The notes beneath the pieces are model-generated. The model searched no databases. It worked only from the letters and a program-made list of their open reading frames with translations, and was not told the origin of the DNA. Shown one piece after another: positions 56,456 to 64,000 of a DNA stretch of 64,000 nucleotides. The stretch is from Bacillota bacterium (lineage in GTDB: Bacteria; Bacillota; Clostridia; Lachnospirales; Lachnospiraceae), in NCBI GenBank assembly GCA_023457255.1, contig JAEWMB010000042.1:124001-188000 (forward strand), written 5' to 3'. The number at the start of each line of letters is the position of its first letter. Positions within the stretch are counted from its first letter, which is position 1. Position numbers and translations under genes: made by a program.

Positions 56456-57535
56456 TTGAATTCTATCTATGATCGGCTACTTATCTTAATATGCTGCAGC
56501 TTTTTTCTGGATCTAAATACCAATATAAAGTATGCGGTGATAGCCTTACTGGTTGCTATGGCTATCAGTGAATTTAATTATGTAATGGAAAAAAATCTGT
56601 TTTTTTATGTGAGTTATATTTGTTATTTTCTCCTTTGTTTATTTATGCCCCAATTTTTCGCTTTTCTGCCGTTACTTTTTTATGATTCTGTTTGGTTTCA
56701 TAAGAGGGTGCTAGGTATTGCCGTCGTATTAACTGCGGGATATCAGCTCACTCAATTTGATTCGCTTTTTTTGTGTCTATTTTATATTATGTTACACATA
56801 ATTTCTGTAACCTTTACGATACGAACGATGAAGTTAAACCACTCCAAGGAGCAGCTAATTAAGCTGCAAGACACTACGAAAGAATCGAAGATGGAGTTAG
56901 AAGAAAGAAATTTGGAGCTCATAAGGCAGCAGGATACCGAAATCTATCTAGCCACATTAAAAGAGAGAAATCGAATTGCCAGAGAAATTCATGATAACGT
57001 CGGCCATATGTTATCTCGCTCGATTCTAATGGTTGGTGCAGCCATTGCTGTAAATAAAAATAAGGAAAGTGATGAGTTACTGTGTGGTTTAAAAGAAACA
57101 TTATCAGAAGCTATGAATTCCATAAGATTGAGTGTTCATGATTTGCATGACGGTGCGATTGATTTAAAAACCAGTGTCGAGCAGTTGGTAAAGGAAGTGT
57201 CCTTTTGCAAGGTGGAACTAGATTATGATATGGGAACTGTGGTAAATCGGAATGTTAAGTATTGTTTTCTGGCGATATTAAAAGAGGCATTTTCCAATAT
57301 TATAAAGCATAGCAATGCCACAACGGTGGAAGTAGTATTAAGAGAACATCCGGGGATGTATCAGTTACTGATAAAGGATAATGGAACTGGAGAAAAGAAG
57401 TCACAAGGAGAAGGGATCGGATTAACGAACATGCAGGATAGAGTGCATGCGTTAGGGGGAAATATTACGATTACTTCAGAAAAAGGATTTCGGATATTTG
57501 TTATGATACCAAGGAAACAGGAGGGAGAAGGTTGA
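56456..57535 (+). CDS. Sensor histidine kinase (NarX/DesK type)
   Basis: A 359-residue kinase with four to five N-terminal membrane helices (about 5-125), a coiled coil (about 130-170), a HisKA_3 dimerisation domain with phospho-acceptor His in REIHDNVGH (H179), and a HATPase_c domain (about 255-355; LKEAFSNIIKHS, DNGTG, GEGIGLTNM). The first helices carry no large extracytoplasmic domain, so the signal is likely membrane-borne. It starts with TTG at 56456 behind AAAGGAG. It overlaps the response regulator by 4 bases. Confidence 0.9.
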   Translation: MNSIYDRLLILICCSFFLDLNTNIKYAVIALLVAMAISEFNYVMEKNLFFYVSYICYFLLCLFMPQFFAFLPLLFYDSVWFHKRVLGIAVVLTAGYQLTQFDSLFLCLFYIMLHIISVTFTIRTMKLNHSKEQLIKLQDTTKESKMELEERNLELIRQQDTEIYLATLKERNRIAREIHDNVGHMLSRSILMVGAAIAVNKNKESDELLCGLKETLSEAMNSIRLSVHDLHDGAIDLKTSVEQLVKEVSFCKVELDYDMGTVVNRNVKYCFLAILKEAFSNIIKHSNATTVEVVLREHPGMYQLLIKDNGTGEKKSQGEGIGLTNMQDRVHALGGNITITSEKGFRIFVMIPRKQEGEG

Positions 57536-58155
57536 GAATTGTAATTGTAGATGATGACCGTTTGGTATGTTCGTCGTTAAAAGTTATCTTAGAAATGGAT
57601 TCTGAGATTAAAGTTGATGCCATTGGTAATGATGGAGGTGAAGCTGTCACGCTATATGAGCAGTATGCTCCAGACGTACTCTTAATGGATATTCGTATGG
57701 GAACAATGAACGGTATTGAGGCGGCTGAACAGATTTTAGCAAAGCATAAAAATGCTAAGATACTATTTTTAACTACATTTTCTGATGATGAGTACATCGT
57801 AAAAGCATTAAAGATTGGTGCCAAAGGTTATCTATTAAAGCAAGACTATGATAGCATACTTCCTGCTCTAAAAGCGGTTTCCATCGGTCAAAGCGTCTTT
57901 GGTTCCGATATCATTACAAAATTACCGGACTTGATGCAACATAAAAAAGAATTTTCTTATGAGAAGTATCAGCTTACGAAGAAGGAATATGAACTTCTTA
58001 CTATGGTCGCGGAAGGACTGAGCAACAAAGAAATTGCAGATGCCATGTATTTAAGTGAGGGTACGGTTAGAAATTATCTAAGTAATTTGCTGCTAAAGCT
58101 TGATGTTAGAGATCGGACACAGGCAGCAATCTTTTATTATAAGCAGATACAGTGA
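57532..58155 (+). CDS. NarL/LuxR-family response regulator
   Basis: A 207-residue regulator: receiver domain (1-120) with phosphorylation Asp in LLMDIRMG (D53), acidic DDD at 7-9 and a Lys near 103, then a LuxR-type helix-turn-helix (about 145-205; LTKKEYELLTMVAEGLSNKE, IADAMYLSEGTVRNYLSNLL). Starts with TTG sharing a TTGA overlap with the kinase stop. The pair follows the ABC exporter; control of that exporter is possible but the exporter also has its own attenuator and terminator between. Confidence 0.93.
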   Translation: MRIVIVDDDRLVCSSLKVILEMDSEIKVDAIGNDGGEAVTLYEQYAPDVLLMDIRMGTMNGIEAAEQILAKHKNAKILFLTTFSDDEYIVKALKIGAKGYLLKQDYDSILPALKAVSIGQSVFGSDIITKLPDLMQHKKEFSYEKYQLTKKEYELLTMVAEGLSNKEIADAMYLSEGTVRNYLSNLLLKLDVRDRTQAAIFYYKQIQ

Positions 58156-58222
58156 ATGTATTTGCTGCCGGATAACATGCAGAGGGCCCTCCAGAGTTTG
58201 CAGTCTAATATGGGAAAAACAC

Positions 58223-58300
58223 AAAAAACAGGAACAATGTGTAAATTCTAATACAATGTAAAAGCAGGGGAGCAATGAATAAAGTGGACACCTGTTTTTT
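58223..58300 (+). terminator. Long-loop terminator after the two-component genes
   Basis: Perfect 10-bp arms 58223-58232/58291-58300; the 3' arm ends in six T residues. The 58-base loop is unusually long, so folding may involve inner pairing. Confidence 0.55.
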
Positions 58301-58386
58301 ATTGGTTTTTACCTTCCAGAATATTTGTTCTTATCATTTCATGTCCTTTATGATATGATACAATAGAAGATTAGAGGAGGTGCGGT

Positions 58387-59514
58387 ATGAAATTTATGCA
58401 TTTATCGGACTTGCATATAGGAAAAAGAGTAAATGAGTTTTCCATGATAGAAGACCAGACTTATATCTTACAGAAGATTTTAGAACTAGCAGAGAAAGAA
58501 AAACCGGATGCCTTATTGATTGCCGGTGATGTGTACGATAAAAATTTGCCGACGATAGAAGGCGTTAATTTATTGGATGATTTTTTGTCGGGATTACATG
58601 AACGCAGGATTCCGGTATTTATGATAAGTGGGAATCATGATTCTGCGGAGCGGCTCAATTTTGCAAGCCGTATTTTAAGAAATAATGAGGTGTATATAGC
58701 AGGTACTTATCAAGGGGAAATCACACATTTTACATTAAAAGACAGGTATGGACCGGTAAACATTTACCTGATGCCATTTGTAAAGCCGGCTATTGCATCA
58801 GTCTATCACGGTGGAATCGATACTTATCACGATGCGGTGAAGGTGATTTTATCAAATGCGAAAGTAGATAAGGCCCAGAGAAATATTCTTGTGGCGCATC
58901 AATTTGTGACTGCAGGAAATATTTCACCGGAATGCTGTGATTCTGAAAACATCTCGGTTGGAGGGCTTGATAATGTTGATGTCAGTGTTTTTGAGGATTT
59001 TGACTATGTTGCACTGGGACATCTTCATGGGCCGCAGCGAATTGGCAGAGATACGGTTCGCTATGCCGGTTCTCCTCTAAAGTACTCCTTCTCGGAAACA
59101 AATCAGAAAAAATCCGTAACGATGGTAACGATTGATACCAAGAAGGAGATAAATCAAGAGTATATTCCTCTAATTCCTTTGAGAGATCTGCGGCAGTTAA
59201 AAGGGCCGATTGATGAATTATTAAATCCTAAGAATTATAAAAATGGAAATACGAGGGACTATATTCATGCGACTTTGACCGACGAAGAGGAAATCTATGA
59301 TGCAATAGGACGAATTCGAAGTATTTATCCAAATGTAATGCGAATAGATTTTGATAATAGTAAGACAAAGCCAAGTGAAACAGCGAAATTGGCCGCTGAG
59401 GATGTTGTTAGAAAAGACCCTCTTAGTTTATTTGCAGAGTTTTTTCAGAATCAGAATAATGTTCCTATGTCCGGCGAGCAGAAGGATATCATGAGAAAAC
59501 TACTGTTTGAGTAA
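58387..59514 (+). CDS. sbcD: Exonuclease SbcCD subunit D
   Basis: A 375-residue calcineurin-like nuclease of the Mre11/SbcD family: MKFMHLSDLHIGKRV (metal-binding Asp and His), LIAGDVYDKNLP, MISGNHDSAERL, LVAHQFV and ALGHLHGPQRI contain the metal motifs in order. With SbcC it opens DNA hairpins and trims protein-blocked ends. SD GAGGAGG. A T-rich promoter-like stretch (TACAAT near 58358) lies upstream. It is separated from sbcC by 74 bases that hold a perfect 8-bp hairpin. Confidence 0.96.
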   Translation: MKFMHLSDLHIGKRVNEFSMIEDQTYILQKILELAEKEKPDALLIAGDVYDKNLPTIEGVNLLDDFLSGLHERRIPVFMISGNHDSAERLNFASRILRNNEVYIAGTYQGEITHFTLKDRYGPVNIYLMPFVKPAIASVYHGGIDTYHDAVKVILSNAKVDKAQRNILVAHQFVTAGNISPECCDSENISVGGLDNVDVSVFEDFDYVALGHLHGPQRIGRDTVRYAGSPLKYSFSETNQKKSVTMVTIDTKKEINQEYIPLIPLRDLRQLKGPIDELLNPKNYKNGNTRDYIHATLTDEEEIYDAIGRIRSIYPNVMRIDFDNSKTKPSETAKLAAEDVVRKDPLSLFAEFFQNQNNVPMSGEQKDIMRKLLFE

Positions 59515-59540
59515 GTGTGAAGGATTCTAAAACTTCACAC
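59515..59540 (+). other. Hairpin between sbcD and sbcC
   Basis: Perfect 8-bp arms 59515-59522/59533-59540 begin at the base after the sbcD stop codon. No T-run follows. It could partly separate expression of the nuclease from that of the ATPase. Confidence 0.6.
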
Positions 59541-59588
59541 CGGTTTCTTGCATTGTTTGTATCGGCGTAAGGAAGGGGAGGGGGATTT

Positions 59589-62500
59589 ATGAAACCGCTC
59601 GAGTTAGCGATTAGTGGTTTTGGACCATTTAAAAGTGAAGTTATTGTACCGTTTGAAAAGATTGGCGAATCAGGGCTTTTTTTAATTAGTGGTGATACTG
59701 GGGCTGGTAAAACGACAATCTTTGATGCAATTGCATTTGCTCTATTTGGCTGTGCAAGCGGTGAAAATAGAACCACAGATTCTATGCGAAGTGATTATGC
59801 CACCAGCGAGGATAAGACCTATGTTAAACTTGTATTTTCACATAAAGGGAGGCGTTATGAGGTAGAGAGAAATCCATTATACCAAAGGGCTAAAAAGCGT
59901 GGAGATGGAGTTACGGAGGAAAAGCCAAATGCAACGCTTACGAAGTGGGACGGAACTGTGATAGCAGGATATCAACCGGTAACAAATGAGATTATTGAGA
60001 TTTTATCCGTTGATTATAAGCAGTTTAAGCAAATTGCGATGATTGCTCAGGGTGAGTTTATGAAACTTCTTACGGCAAGTAGTGAGGAACGAGGTATCAT
60101 TTTCCGTAAGGTATTTCAAACAGGACATTATGAAGCAATGCAAAAGAAATTGAAGTCCATGGCTTCCGAATTAAAGGGAGAATGTGACCAGCTAGAACAC
60201 AGTATGGTTCAGTACCTATCAGGGATATTGCTTTCAAAAGAAAATGAAATATTAGAGGAGTGGAAGTGTAAACCGGATATTCACAAAATCGATGCCTTAC
60301 TGGAGATGTTAGAGCTTACCTTAGAGGAAGACAAAGTACAATATAAAACATTAGAGTCCGAGAATAAAGAGTTAGCAAACAGCCTGGTGGAGCTGACTAC
60401 AAAGATTACTCTAATGGAAGAACAAGAAAAAAAGAAGCAAGAATTGGAACAAAGAAAGTTAGTACTGGAGGAATTAAGAAGGCAATCAGATCAGATAAAA
60501 CGATACCAAATAGCTTTACAAAAGGCCAAGAAAGCATTATACCAAGTAAAACCGGTTGCGGATGCCTATCATAGGAGTAAAGCGGAGGCTGAGAATTTAG
60601 CAGGAGAAATTAAAGAGCAGAAAAAAAGATTTACTATTGTGGAAGAAGATGCAAAGAAAAAGCAGGCGGAATACCAGGCGCATGAGAAAGATAAGGCTAG
60701 ATTAGAAGAACTCGCTATTGCGGTCAATCAGTGCAGGGAAGAGCTTGCCCAGTTTGAAACTCTTAAGCAATTGGAATTAAGGATACAAAATGATCGAAAA
60801 AAACAGGAGGTCATTGTATCGAAGGAAAAAGAGTTTGATGATAAAGGAAAGCAGTTAAGGGCAGAGTATACGGAACTTGTGAAGGAGTTGCGAGGATATC
60901 GCCATACGGACCAAGAGATAGCCGAATGCATTCAGACCGGAAAAGAGTTCAAGTCAAGAATAACAAAGCTAAAGAGTCTGATTGAAGAACGAAATCGTAT
61001 CGAATTAGAGACAAAAAACTTAATAGAGTTACAGCAAGAGTATTTTAAGAGAGAAAACTCTTATCAAACTGCGAATAAAGTGTATCAAGTCTTGGAACTG
61101 GCGTATTTTCGTGAACAAGCGGGGTTGCTTGCGAGGAATCTTAAGGAAGAGGAGCCATGTCCGGTCTGTGGGTCTACCAATCATCCCAAGAAAGCAGAAG
61201 GCAGGAAAGAAGCTCCTACGGAAACTATGCTAAATCAAGCGAAGTCAAAACTTGAAAGCGAAATGGCATTGTTAAATCAGCAGAGCCTTTCTGTTAGTAA
61301 TCAAAGTACAAAGGTTTCTTTCATGTGGGATAACTTAAGTGTGGTTTGTGAAGAGCTCTTGGAAGAATCGGTTGAAAAAGAAAGGATAAAAGATCGCATT
61401 GCTGAAGAATTATCTCACAGTGAAGAAGCATTTCTCCAGAAGAACGAGGAATATAAAGTACTTAAGAAAAATCAAGAGAGAAGAGACTGGTGCAATAGAC
61501 GTACGGAAGAGATTACAGTTACGCTTGATGAAATCACGCAGAGCATGCACAATCTTAATAAAGAAAAAATAACAATTGCTACTGTTCTTGGACAGATGGA
61601 AGGAAGCAGAGAGCAGATGTTAGAGCGAAGAAAGTATGCTGCAAAAGAAGAATGTGAAAATAAACTTACCTCCCTTTTGGAGGAAGGCAATCAAATTCGC
61701 GGCAATCTGGAACGGCTGGAGAGGGAATTTCGTGAACTGCGCTCCCAGTGGTCTGCATTAAAAGCTGTGATAGAAGAAAATGAGCGAAAAGAAGAAAAGA
61801 TAAAGATTACATTAGAGAGCGAGTTCCAGGCTTATCAAAGAAAATTATCAGAAACCTCCTTTGCTTCGGAAGAGGATTATCTTAGCTGTTTATGGGCAGA
61901 AGATAACATAGAGAAAGTGCAGAGTTTAATAGAAGATTATGAGAAGCAGGTATCGGAGCATCGGTTCATGGTAGATAAGTTAGAAAGTGAGACAAAAGGT
62001 TCAAATGCTTTGGAACTTCCGATTCTAGAAGGAAAGCGAGAAGAGATTCTTTTGAAAAAGACGGTCTGCGAACGTCAGAAAGAGGAAGTGAATCGAAGAG
62101 TCCGCAATAATGAAAAGATTTATCACGATGCTAAGAAGCAGTTGGAAGCAAAGGGAGAAATACAAAGAAGATATCTTAGTGTGAATGAGTTATCGAAAAC
62201 AGCAAACGGCGAGCTTACCGGGAAAGTTAAAATAGCTTTTGAACAGTATGTACAAGCCTTTTATTTTGACTCTGTTATTGAAGAAGCAAATAAAAGACTT
62301 CGTAAAATGACATTTAGCCAGTATACGCTGCACCGTGCAGATAGTGTGAATCTAAGAAGTCAGGGCGGCTTAGAAATCTTTGTAATGGATCATTACACCG
62401 GAAAGCAGAGGTCAGTAAAATCACTTTCTGGGGGAGAATCCTTTAAAGCTGCTTTGTCACTTGCACTTGGGCTATCCGACGTAATTCAAAGCTATGCAGG

Positions 62501-62705
62501 AGGGATCGAACTTGATTCTATGTTCATTGATGAAGGTTTTGGATCTTTGGATTCTGAATCCCTTGAACAAGCAATTGAAACATTAATTTCTTTAACCTCC
62601 GGAAACAGGCTGGTGGGTATTATATCGCATGTAACAGAACTAAAGGAAAGAATTGATAAGAAGATATTGCTCCATAAAACAATGGAAGGCAGTTATATCA
62701 AGTAG
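59589..62705 (+). CDS. sbcC: Exonuclease SbcCD subunit C (SMC-like ATPase)
   Basis: A 1038-residue Rad50/SbcC ATPase. Walker A is SGDTGAGKTTIF near residue 35; two long coiled coils (about 190-500 and 560-850) flank the zinc hook CPVC (C524, C527). The C-terminal lobe has signature SLSGGESFKAALSLALG, Walker B DSMFIDEGFGSLD and D-loop. It works with SbcD on DNA hairpins and ends. SD GGGGAGGGGG. Length matches family (about 1050). Confidence 0.96.
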   Translation: MKPLELAISGFGPFKSEVIVPFEKIGESGLFLISGDTGAGKTTIFDAIAFALFGCASGENRTTDSMRSDYATSEDKTYVKLVFSHKGRRYEVERNPLYQRAKKRGDGVTEEKPNATLTKWDGTVIAGYQPVTNEIIEILSVDYKQFKQIAMIAQGEFMKLLTASSEERGIIFRKVFQTGHYEAMQKKLKSMASELKGECDQLEHSMVQYLSGILLSKENEILEEWKCKPDIHKIDALLEMLELTLEEDKVQYKTLESENKELANSLVELTTKITLMEEQEKKKQELEQRKLVLEELRRQSDQIKRYQIALQKAKKALYQVKPVADAYHRSKAEAENLAGEIKEQKKRFTIVEEDAKKKQAEYQAHEKDKARLEELAIAVNQCREELAQFETLKQLELRIQNDRKKQEVIVSKEKEFDDKGKQLRAEYTELVKELRGYRHTDQEIAECIQTGKEFKSRITKLKSLIEERNRIELETKNLIELQQEYFKRENSYQTANKVYQVLELAYFREQAGLLARNLKEEEPCPVCGSTNHPKKAEGRKEAPTETMLNQAKSKLESEMALLNQQSLSVSNQSTKVSFMWDNLSVVCEELLEESVEKERIKDRIAEELSHSEEAFLQKNEEYKVLKKNQERRDWCNRRTEEITVTLDEITQSMHNLNKEKITIATVLGQMEGSREQMLERRKYAAKEECENKLTSLLEEGNQIRGNLERLEREFRELRSQWSALKAVIEENERKEEKIKITLESEFQAYQRKLSETSFASEEDYLSCLWAEDNIEKVQSLIEDYEKQVSEHRFMVDKLESETKGSNALELPILEGKREEILLKKTVCERQKEEVNRRVRNNEKIYHDAKKQLEAKGEIQRRYLSVNELSKTANGELTGKVKIAFEQYVQAFYFDSVIEEANKRLRKMTFSQYTLHRADSVNLRSQGGLEIFVMDHYTGKQRSVKSLSGGESFKAALSLALGLSDVIQSYAGGIELDSMFIDEGFGSLDSESLEQAIETLISLTSGNRLVGIISHVTELKERIDKKILLHKTMEGSYIK

Positions 62706-62754
62706 CTAGGTAAAGCAGTTAACTGTAAATAATAATTGGTTGATCTTCCTACAG

Positions 62755-62795
62755 AAAAAACGGACAGGCAGCCGGCAGCTTACTGTCCGTTTTTT
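62755..62795. terminator. Bidirectional terminator between sbcC and spoVFB
   Basis: Perfect 13-bp arms 62755-62767/62783-62795 with A-run on the left and T-run on the right, so it functions for both convergent genes. Confidence 0.9.
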
Positions 62796-62816
62796 CATTT
62801 TAATCTTTACGCCCTA

Positions 62817-63404
62817 TTAAGCAGGATTCTCAATGATAGGTTGAAGCTGCTTTCCCTCAAGCGCTAACTCAAGAGTTGGAATGATGAATGAGGTATTAGA
62901 AATCATAGAGTTTGGTTTTTTATTAAAATCATCCTGCCCAAATGGCACAAAGTATACATTTTTACAGTTTAACATGGAGCCAACATTTTTAAAATTGATA
63001 CCGAGTGCATCATTGGTGGCTAAGGAGATAGCGAGAGGTTTTTGATTACGCAAATGACCTTTTGCAGCCATTAGGACAGGAGTGTCTGTGATTCCATTGC
63101 ACAATTTTGCCAAGGTATTTCCGGTACAGGGTGCAATAATTAAGATATCAATCATTCCTTTTGGTCCTAGAGGCTCAGCTTCGCTGATGGTTAATACTGG
63201 TTTATTTCCGGTAATCGTTGTAATCTGCTCTATAAAATCAGCCGCTTTACCAAAACGGCTGTCAATGGTCTGAGCATTAAAAGAAAAGATAGGCAGAACA
63301 TTTGCTTGTTCATTTACCAGGTTTTGGATTTGTTGTATTACTTTTTCGAAGGTACAAAATGAGCCGGTTAGTGCTACACCAATATTTTTACCTGAGAGTT
63401 TCAT
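62817..63404 (-). CDS. spoVFB: Dipicolinate synthase subunit B
   Basis: A 195-residue flavoprotein-like subunit (GVALTGSFCTFEKVIQQIQN; DILIIAPCTGNTLAKLCNGI; TPVLMAAKGHLRNQKPLAI) of the SpoVFB/DpaB family. With subunit A it makes dipicolinic acid from dihydrodipicolinate in the mother cell during sporulation, giving spore heat resistance. Full length for the family (about 195-200). It follows spoVFA by 16 bases on the minus strand. Presence shows a spore former; many clostridia use Isf/EtfA instead of SpoVF. Confidence 0.95.
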   Translation of the reverse strand: MKLSGKNIGVALTGSFCTFEKVIQQIQNLVNEQANVLPIFSFNAQTIDSRFGKAADFIEQITTITGNKPVLTISEAEPLGPKGMIDILIIAPCTGNTLAKLCNGITDTPVLMAAKGHLRNQKPLAISLATNDALGINFKNVGSMLNCKNVYFVPFGQDDFNKKPNSMISNTSFIIPTLELALEGKQLQPIIENPA

Positions 63405-63420
63405 TGTTTTACATTCCTTC

Positions 63421-64000
63421 TTAATCTTTTGAGGAGATACTGCTGCTAATACAATCCAGTAAAGCTGTCACTAATATCCCTGCTGATGTTTTGGGAGAAT
63501 AGATTCCGGGAAGTCCAAGGCATAACGAAGCGTTGATTCCTAATTGGTTACAATAATCAAAATTGACACCGCCAGGTTTTGAGGATATATCGATAATTAC
63601 AGCATCCTTGCGTATATAGCTTATCAGTGCGGAATCCAATACCATAGCAGGAATGGTATTAAATATAAATGGAAAACGATGCAAATGTTTGCTAAGCTCG
63701 GAGAGAGGAATATTTTCATATCCATAAGCATCTGCATAAGATAATGCCTCTTCATTCCGTGCGCTGACGCTAACTTTCGCACCAATACCTTTTAATTTGT
63801 CTGCCAGAATTTTGGCACAACGACCAAAGCCCAGGACAAGGCACTCATTTTTATGCAAGTTGATAGGGCTGCGCAGGATGGCTTCTGCTAAAGTTCCCTC
63901 AGCGGTTGCAATGGCATTTGCGATGCTTACCGATTCCATTTCCATAAAGTCGTAGAGACGAATATTTTTTTTTCTGCAATGTTCGGACATGGATTTATGA
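63421..64000 (-). CDS. spoVFA: Dipicolinate synthase subunit A, truncated by the window edge
   Basis: The frame is open through the right edge, so the N-terminus is missing; an internal ATG at 63990 is not the start. The visible part has the SpoVFA features: a Ser-rich segment then the Rossmann motif VLGFGRCAKILADKL, NTIPAMVLD, SSKPGGVNFDYCNQLGI and GLPGIYSPKTSAGILV. It reduces or rearranges the dihydrodipicolinate substrate using NAD(P)H together with subunit B. The family is about 290-300 residues, so about 100 are outside the window. Confidence 0.95.
   Translation of the reverse strand, partial: HKSMSEHCRKKNIRLYDFMEMESVSIANAIATAEGTLAEAILRSPINLHKNECLVLGFGRCAKILADKLKGIGAKVSVSARNEEALSYADAYGYENIPLSELSKHLHRFPFIFNTIPAMVLDSALISYIRKDAVIIDISSKPGGVNFDYCNQLGINASLCLGLPGIYSPKTSAGILVTALLDCISSSISSKD

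Overview
The window is AT-rich DNA with strong Shine-Dalgarno (SD) sites and sigma-A-type promoters from an endospore-forming, sugar-fermenting clostridium. Dipicolinate synthase genes at the right edge mark spore formation. Genes for arabinose, xylose, galactose and fucose/rhamnose use, and the order of the fucose/rhamnose microcompartment locus, resemble what I remember of Lachnoclostridium (Clostridium) phytofermentans. A Lachnospiraceae relative is my inference; no database was searched. I saw no rRNA, tRNA, insertion sequence, prophage or CRISPR array.

Layout. 1-5.6 kb: end of a short-chain dehydrogenase, two AraC regulators, galE and a GH51 arabinofuranosidase. 6.0-19.7 kb: a bacterial microcompartment (BMC) locus for 1,2-propanediol: glycyl-radical dehydratase and activase, fuculose-phosphate aldolase, CoA-acylating aldehyde dehydrogenase, alcohol dehydrogenase, PduL, a PduS-like flavoprotein, six shell proteins and a DeoR regulator. 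Aldolase makes lactaldehyde; the dehydratase turns propanediol into propionaldehyde inside the shell; dehydrogenases and PduL yield propanol and propionyl phosphate. 20-21.7 kb: a secreted protein and a DUF2164 protein. 21.8-26.6 kb: a ferrous-iron operon (feoA, feoA, feoB, FeoB-associated peptide, Fur-like regulator, DUF2325) facing a DtxR regulator, with two palindromic operators at its promoter. 26.7-32 kb: cell-wall peptidase, DedA protein, and an acyltransferase-like gene paired with a DUF6320 membrane protein. 33-41.6 kb: MutS2-like ATPase, xylose isomerase, an unusual histidine-phosphatase homologue, a leucine-rich-repeat protein, and a VWA/MoxR-ATPase pair. 41.9-45.2 kb: an ABC-2 exporter on the minus strand. 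45.7-52.1 kb: a LysR regulator and a methionine-type ABC transporter operon carrying a 2-hydroxyacid dehydrogenase and an aminotransferase, preceded by a Met/Cys-rich leader peptide and an intrinsic terminator. 52.4-58.3 kb: a heterodimeric ABC exporter behind a promoter-proximal attenuator, then a two-component system. 58.4-62.7 kb: sbcD and sbcC. 62.8-64 kb: spoVFB and the truncated spoVFA.

The most interesting signals are in RNA leaders. (1) The 36-codon Met/Cys-rich peptide and terminator before metN look like ribosome-mediated attenuation of an operon that pairs amino-acid uptake with transamination and 2-oxoacid reduction. (2) Unrelated genes (eutN, mutS2-like, metN, a FeoB-associated gene and possibly the trimeric shell gene) share a leader design in which a long-range stem, usually enclosing two hairpins, closes right before a purine-rich SD. 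Stem sequences differ while pairing is kept. (3) The ABC exporter has a terminator starting within a few bases of its predicted transcription start plus a possible SD-sequestering stem. Also notable are a shell protein with two possible starts, a Cys cluster next to the aldolase targeting tail, and several enzyme homologues that have lost catalytic residues.
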